Positions 1 through 5,702 of a DNA stretch of 8,891 bases are shown here, in pieces (position 1 is the stretch's first letter; each line of letters begins with the position of its first letter). The notes under the pieces were generated by a model that searched no databases, was not told where the DNA came from, and saw only the letters and a list, made by a program, of their open reading frames with translations. This DNA comes from Methanobacteriota archaeon. Lineage in GTDB: Archaea; Thermoplasmatota; Poseidoniia; Poseidoniales; Poseidoniaceae. Where the stretch lies: positions 1 to 8,891 of the forward strand of contig JAPOHM010000050.1 in NCBI GenBank assembly GCA_029979405.1. Direction: 5' to 3'. The position numbers and the translations under genes were made by a program.

Positions 1-284
1 GTGTTGTTGAATTCAATTAGTATTCTCGAATCAGTGGAAGTGTTGGAGCCAAAACCAACCTCTGATTCAGAGCCATAGTTTGTATTCGGGGTCGCAGAAT
101 CGATCATTGTATCTTTGAATACGGATACCGAGGATGTTGTTTTCATAATCGGATTTTCCTCTTCTAAAACATCTTCTTTCCAATCCGGAATGGCTTCCGG
201 TAATGCTAAATCGGCAAAAATAAACATCATGACTAAAGTTATTGAAATTGCGATTTTCCGGGGGTTGGTTCCACTAGATGACAT
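1..284 (-). CDS. Secreted DNRLRE-like domain protein, N-terminal part (3' truncated by window edge)
   Basis: The minus frame is open from an ATG at 284 to the window edge, giving 94 complete codons. Residues 1-9 are polar with a basic pair (NPRK). Residues 10-27 are hydrophobic (IAISITLVMMFIFADLAL), which fits a signal peptide or N-terminal anchor. An acidic linker follows. From about residue 52 the segment 'SVFKDTMIDSATPNTNYG' leads to 'VGFGSNTSTDSRILIEFN'. This matches the start of the DNRLRE / CBM96-like beta-sandwich found in large archaeal and bacterial surface proteins, whose usual pattern is 'D.....SP.TNYG....L.VG......R.LL.FD'. The start is supported by a stop 16 codons upstream in frame and by a TATA-like box about 30 bases upstream, implying a leader of only a few bases. 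The gene is divergent from the clamp-loader gene. The role is probably cell-surface or exported; the substrate is unknown. The family call rests on about 40 residues. Confidence 0.7.
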   Translation of the reverse strand, partial: MSSSGTNPRKIAISITLVMMFIFADLALPEAIPDWKEDVLEEENPIMKTTSSVSVFKDTMIDSATPNTNYGSESEVGFGSNTSTDSRILIEFNN

Positions 285-311
285 TTGGCTCAGGTTATCA
301 ACAAAGGAGGG

Positions 312-320
312 GGTATAGTT
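312..320 (-). promoter_or_regulatory. TATA-like box for the DNRLRE-like gene
   Basis: Read on the minus strand this is AACTATACC, preceded by the purine-rich stretch CGAAAGGA, which resembles a BRE. The box centre lies about 32 bases before the ATG at 284. With archaeal initiation about 26 bases downstream of the box, the leader would be only a few bases. This is inferred from spacing and composition. Confidence 0.4.
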
Positions 321-331
321 TCCTTTCGGTT

Positions 332-350
332 AGCCACCCGTAGGGTGGCT
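332..350. promoter_or_regulatory. Perfect 8-bp inverted repeat in the divergent promoter region
   Basis: Arms AGCCACCC (332-339) and GGGTGGCT (343-350) are exact reverse complements around the three-base spacer GTA. A T-G wobble at 331/351 could extend them. The dyad sits between the outward-facing TATA-like boxes at 312-320 (minus) and 364-371 (plus). It is more G+C-rich than its surroundings. The position suits a repressor or activator site able to act on both genes. It lies upstream of both predicted transcript starts, so it is unlikely to act as an RNA hairpin for either gene. Confidence 0.45.
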
Positions 351-363
351 GTATGAAATTGGG

Positions 364-371
364 ATATATTT
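364..371 (+). promoter_or_regulatory. TATA-like box for the RFC small subunit gene
   Basis: ATATATTT is preceded by the A-rich segment GAAATTGG, a possible BRE. Transcription about 26 bases downstream would begin near 393. That gives a leader of about 24 bases before the ATG at 417, or a leaderless message if the TTG at 393 were used. Confidence 0.4.
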
Positions 372-416
372 GCTCGAAGCGAAGGTTCAAAGTTGTCCAG
401 TTTTGACCGGTATCCG

Positions 417-1370
417 ATGAGCGAACTTTGGGTGGAGAGGCATCGTCCGCAGACGGTTTCCGACATCAAAGGTCAGTCCTCAGTAGTTCAAAGATTGGCT
501 TCTTATGCCAAGGTTTCTGATTTTCCACATTTGCTTTTTGCAGGGCCACCGGGAACTGGAAAAACAACGGCGGCTATGGCTCTAACGAGAGACGTTTTTG
601 GTGAAACTTTTAGGAATAATTTACTTGAAATGAACGCAAGCGACGAGAGAAAACTGGAAAGCATCCGTTCGAAAGTCAAACAATTTGCGAGAACTTCACC
701 ATATGGTGACGCTAAATTCAAGATTATCTTCTTGGATGAAGCAGATGCGTTAACTCACGATGCTCAAGGAGCACTCAGAAGAATAATGGAACAATATGCG
801 CAAACTTGTAGATTCATTTTATCTTGTAATTATTCGAGTAAAATCATAGAACCAATCCAAAGCAGATGTGCCGTTTTTAGATTTAGACCTCTTCCGGATT
901 CAGAAGTTATGAATCAAGTGATGGATGTTGCGAAATCTGAAGGTGTTTCTCTAGCAAATGATGCTGCTGAAGCATTGGTGAGAATCTCTCAGGGCGATCT
1001 AAGAAAAGCGATTACTGCTCTACAGGTTGCCGCCGCTCTTGAGACTAATGTTTCTCGAGACTTAATTTATGAAACCAGCGCTACCGCACCACCTGAATCT
1101 CTGCATCAATATTTGATGGCTTGCCGACAAGATGGATTCCACGCCGCTAGAAGAAGATTGAGAGAGCTACTTGACAGATATGGTTTAGCAGGTACCGACT
1201 TTGTAAATCAACTTCACAGAGAATTATACGGGGCTGACTTCTTGTCTGAATTGCAGAAGTTAGAACTTACAGAATTAATGGCCGATATTGATTTTCGATT
1301 GGTCGAGGGTGGAGGGGAGTCAATTCAGTTAGACGCTCTTACAGCAAGACTATCTCAACTACTCGGATAA
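417..1370 (+). CDS. rfcS: Replication factor C small subunit (sliding-clamp loader ATPase)
   Basis: This is the archaeal clamp-loader small subunit, an AAA+ ATPase that, with the large subunit, opens and loads the PCNA ring at primer-template junctions. From the ATG at 417 the protein has 317 residues, usual for the family. It opens with 'MSELWVERHRPQTVSDIKGQ', the conserved RFC N-terminal box. Walker A is GPPGTGKT (43-50), Walker B is FLDEAD (105-110), sensor 1 is near 'SCNYS' (136-140), the arginine-finger SRC motif is at 149-151, and sensor 2 is GDLRKAI (193-199). A helical collar domain fills the C-terminus. All catalytic motifs are intact. An in-frame TTG at 393 would add 8 residues. The ATG is preferred because the protein then starts as its relatives do. 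No convincing Shine-Dalgarno site precedes either. The 3' end overlaps the convergent gene by 12 bases. Confidence 0.96.
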   Translation: MSELWVERHRPQTVSDIKGQSSVVQRLASYAKVSDFPHLLFAGPPGTGKTTAAMALTRDVFGETFRNNLLEMNASDERKLESIRSKVKQFARTSPYGDAKFKIIFLDEADALTHDAQGALRRIMEQYAQTCRFILSCNYSSKIIEPIQSRCAVFRFRPLPDSEVMNQVMDVAKSEGVSLANDAAEALVRISQGDLRKAITALQVAAALETNVSRDLIYETSATAPPESLHQYLMACRQDGFHAARRRLRELLDRYGLAGTDFVNQLHRELYGADFLSELQKLELTELMADIDFRLVEGGGESIQLDALTARLSQLLG

Positions 1371-2210
1371 TTCGGGAACTTCCTCGACAACAAGTTTCAT
1401 TGAAACGGTCCGTGTGTTTGTCCAAGGGTCACCCTCTTCAACTACTTCGATATCGACAACATATGTTCCAACTTCAAGTGATTCAGGAATAGCCACAGCA
1501 ACTGGATAATCGATTGACTTGTGGGTTCTTACATCATCTAGAGCATTGGAATCGACGGCTGAAATATTCGTCCAAGAATTCACTAAATTATCTTCGCTCC
1601 AGTCTGCGGTAATTGTGTAAGTTGCACCAGATGCTAGAACATTGTCTGAGAAGGACAAAACAAGGTAATGAGTGCCAGTGTAATTTGCTAAAATTGTGAT
1701 TTCATTAGCTTTCGATTTTTCAAAATCAAATCCTTCATCATTTTCTGAAATCATTCCCCATCCTGAATCTACCTGTGGTGCGACTATATCTGCAAACGGT
1801 GCGTTTGTCAAAATGAAGGTCAACGCTAACCAGGTAAAAATATGAAGAAATGAAGCCTTAAACCATGTTCCTTTGGTATAGTGCTCGACAAATTTTTCTG
1901 GAAGAACTGCTCTGTGAATAGATGGCAAGAGGAAGATGCACATCATAGGAAGGAACCACAACAGGTCAGGACTATCTTGTGAAGACGGCATTGCAAGATA
2001 TCTCATCAATAAAGCAATAGTAAATCCAAAAGCTAAGACCAGCCACATAGAAACAGTATCTGCTCTTTCTTTAGCGACGTGTTTGACTGGGTCAAAGGAC
2101 TCGATTCCGAGGTCGGCTCCGGACCTGTTTTTCTTGCGGTCCTTTTGACCAGCACCGCGATTTTTCCTCTCGGTTGCCGCAGCTGCCAGAGCCGTATTGA
2201 TGTCCACCAT
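1359..2210 (-). CDS. Three-helix membrane protein with extracytoplasmic beta-rich tail, unknown family
   Basis: I do not recognise this 283-residue protein. The first 50 residues are soluble and strongly basic (ERKNRGAGQKDRKKNR near 14-29), so they probably lie in the cytoplasm. Three hydrophobic segments follow at about 53-73, 82-102 and 116-137. The remaining 145 residues are acidic and beta-rich. They include 'YLVLSFSDNVLASGATYTIT' (182-201) and a last stretch with 'LEVGTYVVDIEVVEEG' and 'TRTVSMKLVVEEVPE', like an immunoglobulin-type fold outside the membrane. With three helices the basic N-terminus is inside and the tail outside, consistent with the positive-inside rule. The ATG at 2210 begins 'MVDINTALAAAATERK'; no Shine-Dalgarno site is obvious. 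Minus-strand TATA-like elements lie near 2271-2277 and 2221-2227; only the first is far enough upstream. The stop codon lies inside the 3' end of the clamp-loader gene. Confidence 0.8.
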   Translation of the reverse strand: MVDINTALAAAATERKNRGAGQKDRKKNRSGADLGIESFDPVKHVAKERADTVSMWLVLAFGFTIALLMRYLAMPSSQDSPDLLWFLPMMCIFLLPSIHRAVLPEKFVEHYTKGTWFKASFLHIFTWLALTFILTNAPFADIVAPQVDSGWGMISENDEGFDFEKSKANEITILANYTGTHYLVLSFSDNVLASGATYTITADWSEDNLVNSWTNISAVDSNALDDVRTHKSIDYPVAVAIPESLEVGTYVVDIEVVEEGDPWTNTRTVSMKLVVEEVPELSE

Positions 2211-2270
2211 CGTACATGCGGTATATTGACAGTGAATGAAGGCTGTGGTTAATTTTAGAAAATCTCGGTT

Positions 2271-2277
2271 GTATATT
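2271..2277 (+). promoter_or_regulatory. TATA-like box, possible tRNA-Met promoter (also readable on minus strand)
   Basis: GTATATT is about 45 bases before the first base of the tRNA. Initiation about 26 bases downstream would fall near 2300 and leave a leader of about 18 nt for RNase P to remove. On the opposite strand the same bases read AATATAC and could serve the membrane-protein gene starting at 2210, with a leader of about 38 nt. The run at 2291-2313 between box and tRNA is G-rich on the plus strand. The intergenic stretch 2211-2318 shows nothing else. Confidence 0.3.
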
Positions 2278-2318
2278 CCGCATTCTTCAAAGAGGGGAGG
2301 GCGGTGGGCAGGCTACAT

Positions 2319-2451
2319 GCCGGGGTGGCGTAGTTGGTGGCGCGTCGGACTCATAGGGCAGTTCAAAAGAACTAATTGAGACGTACCAAAAACCCCTTCT
2401 CATGTCTGAGACATCCGAAGGTCGCGGGTTCAAGCCCCGCTCCCGGCACCA
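2319..2451 (+). tRNA. tRNA-Met (CAT), elongator, intron-containing, CCA encoded
   Basis: The cloverleaf folds cleanly once a 57-nt intron is removed. The acceptor stem is GCCGGGG (2319-2325) with TCCCGGC (2441-2447). The D stem is GCGT/GCGC (2328-2331 with 2340-2343). The anticodon stem is TCGGA (2345-2349) with TCCGA (2414-2418), anticodon CAT at 2352-2354. The variable region is 2419-2423. The T stem is GCGGG/CCCGC (2424-2428 with 2436-2440) around loop TTCAAGC. Discriminator A is 2448 and CCA is encoded at 2449-2451. It is called elongator, not initiator, because the acceptor starts G1-C72 and the anticodon stem lacks the three consecutive G:C pairs of initiators. The sequence closely resembles archaeal elongator tRNA-Met. 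A tRNA-Ile2 (CAT, modified to agmatidine) is a less likely alternative. Intron 2356-2412. Confidence 0.95.
2356..2412 (+). other. tRNA-Met intron (57 nt) with canonical bulge-helix-bulge splice sites
   Basis: The intron sits between tRNA positions 37 and 38. Exon bases CTCA (2350-2353) pair with intron bases TGAG (2407-2410) as the central four-base helix. It is flanked by three-base bulges TAG (2354-2356) and ACA (2411-2413). Each is cut between its second and third base, as expected for the archaeal splicing endonuclease. Inside the intron, GGCA (2357-2360) pairs with TGTC (2403-2406), with one wobble. Two further hairpins follow: GTTC-AAAA-GAAC (2361-2372) and TGAGA/TCTCA (2377-2381 with 2398-2402). 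The predicted form is a three-way junction. A CTGA at 2406-2409 resembles box D, but no box C was found. Confidence 0.9.
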
Positions 2452-2491
2452 TAAATCAAAACAGTTTTCATCGGCTCAAAAAAAACAATAG

Positions 2492-2498
2492 CATATAA
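2492..2498 (+). promoter_or_regulatory. TATA-like box for the RND exporter gene
   Basis: CATATAA is centred about 35 bases before the ATG at 2530, in the short A-rich gap after the tRNA. Initiation about 26 bases downstream would give a leader of about 8 nt. This supports the chosen start and suggests a nearly leaderless message. Confidence 0.4.
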
Positions 2499-2529
2499 CT
2501 GAGAAGAGCGCCTGTCAACAACGATAGCG

Positions 2530-5304
2530 ATGAAATCTGTATTAGATGGGATGACTACTTTCAGTGCAAATAAACCAAAAACGGCAGTTGTAATCTTCTT
2601 TGTTTTCATACTAACATTGTCACCATTTGCTATGTTCATTCAATTCGATAATAGTGAAGATGCCTTCTTCCCTGATAATGAAACAGTACAACTTCTGAAT
2701 GAGGTTGAAGATGAGTATCAAGCATCGATAGACTTCATTCGGTTTATTGATCGAATTGAATCAGGAGACCTTTACGAGAGTGAAACTTGGGAAAAATTGG
2801 CAATATTGGAAGCAATACTTCTCGAGAATAGTGATTTAGAAGAATATCAATATCCTCTGTACGGTATTCAACCTAATAACGGAATGGCAAGCACAGCCAT
2901 TCAGTGGTCTAAAATTCAAGACAAAGATTCCAATTTACCGTGGATAAACAATCTAAGCATTGCAATAAACGCAGTTACAACTTCAACCAATGAAACTCGT
3001 AATTCCTCGATTTTAGAACTTGGAACTATGATTGATACGATACCGTCACCATCAGTCATTACTTCTCAAGAACTGCGAAATTGGGCGCCGATAGAACCCG
3101 CCAAATGGCTTCAGAGAATAGATAATAATTCTAATATCTCAGCTGAAATAGTTTCGTTGAATATTGAAATTGAGACAATGATTTCCTCATTGGGAAGTGA
3201 TTCTGGATTAGTTGCTATACATGCAGGTCAAATTTCTGCTAAGTTAGGTGTGCTACAAGGTATGCAATACATCGATTACAAAGAGTTAATGATCTCTAAT
3301 TTGCCTGCCGAGGATAATGAAAATCCATGGCAATCGGATGGTCCAATTCTAACCTCTTTTGTAGTAATTACAGACCCAGAAATTCATGAAAAGAAAGTAA
3401 TTGGTGATGTCCAAGAAGAAATTTCGCTTTGGGCCTCGGATTTGCTTGAACAAGCAAGGGAAGAAACCGGTGATGAAGATGTATCAGTCTTTTCATTTTC
3501 ACAGTTGGCGACTGGCCAAAATGCTAATCTTGGAAAGGAATTAGGAATCCTAAATTCTGTTTGTTTACTGCTACTTGGATTTATTTTGTGGACGAAATTC
3601 CGAAGCTTAAGAGATACTGCGAGTGTTCTCACACTAACAGTATTTGCAATAATAGCAACTTATGGGTCTGCAGGTCTATTGACTCTGTTGGGCCTAAAGA
3701 TGCCGTTTAATGCCGCAATGAACTCTATTCCAATTCTGCTACTTGCAATTGGTGTGGATTATGGTCTGCACGTGGTCTCAAGGATAAGAGAAGAATTATT
3801 GGATGAAGAAAAGAATAATCCTCAAAATAGAGAAACTCTAAAAGATTTCAGCATTGATGCAAGAAGGGAGGCTATTAGAAAAGGTACACTTCTAACATCT
3901 GCTGCCTTGATGGTGGCGATTTTCACTGACATTGTTGGGTTCCTTTCTTTCAGATTTTCAACACAGGCTTTCCTTGTTTCGTTTGGTACAGTAATCGCTA
4001 TTGGCTTGTTCTACATTTACATCCTTAGCATTACTGTATTACCAGCTTTAATGATGATAATACCGCCTAAGAAACTAAAATTAGAAAAATCAGGAAAGAT
4101 AGAAATCGGTCCCGTTTCAAAGTGGATTGGTTCCCTGACAAAGACTCCAGTAAAGGTAGTCGCTGTTACAATAATCATTTCGATTCCGATGTTGCTAGGG
4201 TTCCAGCAATTGGAAGTAGGTTTTGATACGAGAGATAATTTTGATGATTCAGTTCCAGTCGTCCAAGATTTCTTGGTGATTGCAGATGAATTCCAAAGCA
4301 GTCCTGCACCTCTCTATGTTGTCATAAATGGTGACGTAATTTCTTCCGAGGGTCGTGCATTATACAATGAGGTAATTGTACAACTAGACGGGACAGATGG
4401 AATCAATGGCGTACCTGTAGGTATTTGGTCGGTTTTAGAGGAATCAAGAATTTCAAACCCAGAGTTAGATTCATTGTTGATAGAAATTGAATCTGATGAA
4501 TCCGCTTACAGTTCTCTAAAAGATTGGTTAATGTCTGCCGACGGCAGGAATATCTCCAGTGGTAATCTCAATTCAGATGCTTCGCAGACGGTCATCTCAT
4601 TCCAAGCGGCGACCCTTGATTGGCAAGATGCCGTAGATTTCGAGGTCGCATTAAGTGAAAAATTAACAGATGTGGCAGAGTTTAGTCAAGGTGATTTTGA
4701 AGCTAAATTATCAGGAAGGTCACTAATTCTTGCTAAGGTAACTGCAGACGTTGCCGATTCAGCAGTAATTTCGACTGCAACGGTTGCAGGAGTAATTTTG
4801 TTGATGCTAATTTCTATTAATTCCGTACGACAAAAAGACATCGTTCAGGGTGCCGCACGTGGATTTGTAACATGGATTCCGCTCATGGCAGTGGTTGTTT
4901 GGGTATACGGTATAATGGGATTGACCGGTTACCAATTGAATTCGCAAACGGTTACAATAGGCGCTTTGACTCTAGGTTTGGGAGTTGATTATGCAGTTCA
5001 CCTAACAACGCGCTTGGAAGAGGAAGTAGAACACAATCCACACGGAACTCCTGAGGATTGGGTTACAAAATCCAGTGCTACAACAGGAAGAGCGATGTTT
5101 GGTGCCGCTCTGACAACGGCCGGTGGTTTCTCAGTACTGAATTTATCATCTCTCGTTCCACTTCAATTGTTCGGACAGGTTTTCGTGGTGGCCATCATTC
5201 TCGCATTGGTATCAAGTTTGATGTTACTGCCACCATTGTACGCTTCTTTCCTTAGGAAAGATGCAGAGAAATACTTAGCGTTAAATGCAGGTGAATCAGA
5301 ATAA
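2530..5304 (+). CDS. RND superfamily exporter (MMPL/Patched-like), 12 membrane segments
   Basis: The 924-residue protein shows the duplicated RND layout: TM1 at about 17-38, a long extracytoplasmic loop (39-337), five helices (about 338-513), TM7 (540-560), a second extracytoplasmic loop (561-744) and five more helices (745-905). The diagnostic TM4 and TM10 motifs are both present: 'LLAIGVDYGLHVVSRI' (404-419, GVDY 408-411) and 'LGLGVDYAVHLTTRLEEE' (815-832, GVDY 818-821). Their aspartates are the expected proton-relay residues. Relatives (MMPL, HAE3, hopanoid exporters, NPC1, Patched) move lipids, sterols or hydrophobic compounds using ion gradients. The substrate cannot be read from sequence. 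The first loop, about 300 residues, is much longer than the second, about 185. The acidic tail 'KYLALNAGESE' is cytoplasmic. The ATG at 2530 fits a TATA-like box at 2492-2498. The stop codon abuts the convergent DUF2237 gene with no spacer. Confidence 0.92.
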   Translation: MKSVLDGMTTFSANKPKTAVVIFFVFILTLSPFAMFIQFDNSEDAFFPDNETVQLLNEVEDEYQASIDFIRFIDRIESGDLYESETWEKLAILEAILLENSDLEEYQYPLYGIQPNNGMASTAIQWSKIQDKDSNLPWINNLSIAINAVTTSTNETRNSSILELGTMIDTIPSPSVITSQELRNWAPIEPAKWLQRIDNNSNISAEIVSLNIEIETMISSLGSDSGLVAIHAGQISAKLGVLQGMQYIDYKELMISNLPAEDNENPWQSDGPILTSFVVITDPEIHEKKVIGDVQEEISLWASDLLEQAREETGDEDVSVFSFSQLATGQNANLGKELGILNSVCLLLLGFILWTKFRSLRDTASVLTLTVFAIIATYGSAGLLTLLGLKMPFNAAMNSIPILLLAIGVDYGLHVVSRIREELLDEEKNNPQNRETLKDFSIDARREAIRKGTLLTSAALMVAIFTDIVGFLSFRFSTQAFLVSFGTVIAIGLFYIYILSITVLPALMMIIPPKKLKLEKSGKIEIGPVSKWIGSLTKTPVKVVAVTIIISIPMLLGFQQLEVGFDTRDNFDDSVPVVQDFLVIADEFQSSPAPLYVVINGDVISSEGRALYNEVIVQLDGTDGINGVPVGIWSVLEESRISNPELDSLLIEIESDESAYSSLKDWLMSADGRNISSGNLNSDASQTVISFQAATLDWQDAVDFEVALSEKLTDVAEFSQGDFEAKLSGRSLILAKVTADVADSAVISTATVAGVILLMLISINSVRQKDIVQGAARGFVTWIPLMAVVVWVYGIMGLTGYQLNSQTVTIGALTLGLGVDYAVHLTTRLEEEVEHNPHGTPEDWVTKSSATTGRAMFGAALTTAGGFSVLNLSSLVPLQLFGQVFVVAIILALVSSLMLLPPLYASFLRKDAEKYLALNAGESE

Positions 5305-5664
5305 TCAAACGGCTCTTTCTTCCAATAATTCCAATGGAATTATTTCAAGGGCTTTTTGATTAGTCGCTTCCAAATCCACTGGGCAGGCGACTCCGTTATT
5401 CAAAGCATCCAACCATGTGCGAGCACAAACGCACCATGAGTCTCCAGGCTTGAGGCCTGGGAAATTAAAATGTGGAGCAGGAGTCATCAAGTCATTTCCT
5501 CGCATTTTAGCGAAGTTAAGAAATTCTTCCGTTACAATACAGCAAACGGTGTGAGATCCGCGGTCATTTTCATCTGTATTACAATAGCCGTCTCTATACC
5601 ACCCAGTTAGAGGCTTACAGGAACATTCTCCGATGTCCTCGCCAAGTACATTCTTCTGTGACAT
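5305..5664 (-). CDS. DUF2237 family protein, cysteine-rich, unknown function
   Basis: At 119 residues this is a full-length member of the DUF2237 family, found in bacteria and some archaea, function unknown. Family hallmarks are all present: 'NVLGEDIGECS' (5-15), 'PLTGWYRDGYCNT' (18-30), 'TEEFLNFAKMRGNDL' (45-59), 'FPGLKPGDSWCVCA' (68-81), and 'LEATNQKALEIIPLELL' (98-114). Eight cysteines (14, 16, 28, 41, 42, 78, 80, 94) could bind metal or serve redox roles, which is inference. There is no signal peptide, so it is likely cytoplasmic. It starts 38 bases after the CD36-like gene on the same strand and may share its transcript; no clear TATA box lies in the gap. Its stop codon abuts the RND exporter's stop codon. 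A 10-bp-arm palindrome (5324-5344) lies within its last codons. Confidence 0.9.
   Translation of the reverse strand: MSQKNVLGEDIGECSCKPLTGWYRDGYCNTDENDRGSHTVCCIVTEEFLNFAKMRGNDLMTPAPHFNFPGLKPGDSWCVCARTWLDALNNGVACPVDLEATNQKALEIIPLELLEERAV
5324..5344. repeat. Perfect inverted repeat near the tail-to-tail gene junction
   Basis: Arms AATAATTCCA (5324-5333) and TGGAATTATT (5335-5344) are exact complements around a single A. As RNA it would form nine base pairs with a three-base loop. It starts 20 bases after the RND exporter stop codon and lies inside the coding end of the DUF2237 gene (codons for IIPLELL). It could fold at the 3' end of the exporter transcript. No T-run follows on either strand, so a classical terminator is not supported. 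Confidence 0.4.
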
Positions 5665-5702
5665 GGCGTTCGGAGTCCGGCTAATTACTTGAAATTGTGT
5701 AA

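Noticed and set aside
302..313. AAAGGAGGGG on the plus strand, an apparent strong Shine-Dalgarno sequence
   Set aside because: No start codon lies at a useful distance. The next ATG (353) is 40 bases away and opens only a 17-codon frame that ends before the RFC gene.
2221..2227. GTATATT as a minus-strand TATA box for the membrane-protein gene
   Set aside because: Initiation about 26 bases downstream would fall inside the gene, past its ATG at 2210, with no suitable start codon there.
2092..2283. A 63-codon minus-strand frame starting upstream of the three-helix membrane protein
   Set aside because: Most of it overlaps the better-supported gene in another frame, and its product has arginine- and serine-rich, low-quality sequence typical of an out-of-frame reading.
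2406..2409. CTGA in the tRNA intron as box D of a C/D guide RNA
   Set aside because: No box C (RTGATGA) or second box pair is present, and the bases are already used in the splice-site helix.
5444..5460. Hairpin CCAGGC / GCCTGG with a five-base loop
   Set aside because: It lies mid-gene and encodes the PGLKPG stretch conserved throughout DUF2237, so protein constraint explains it.
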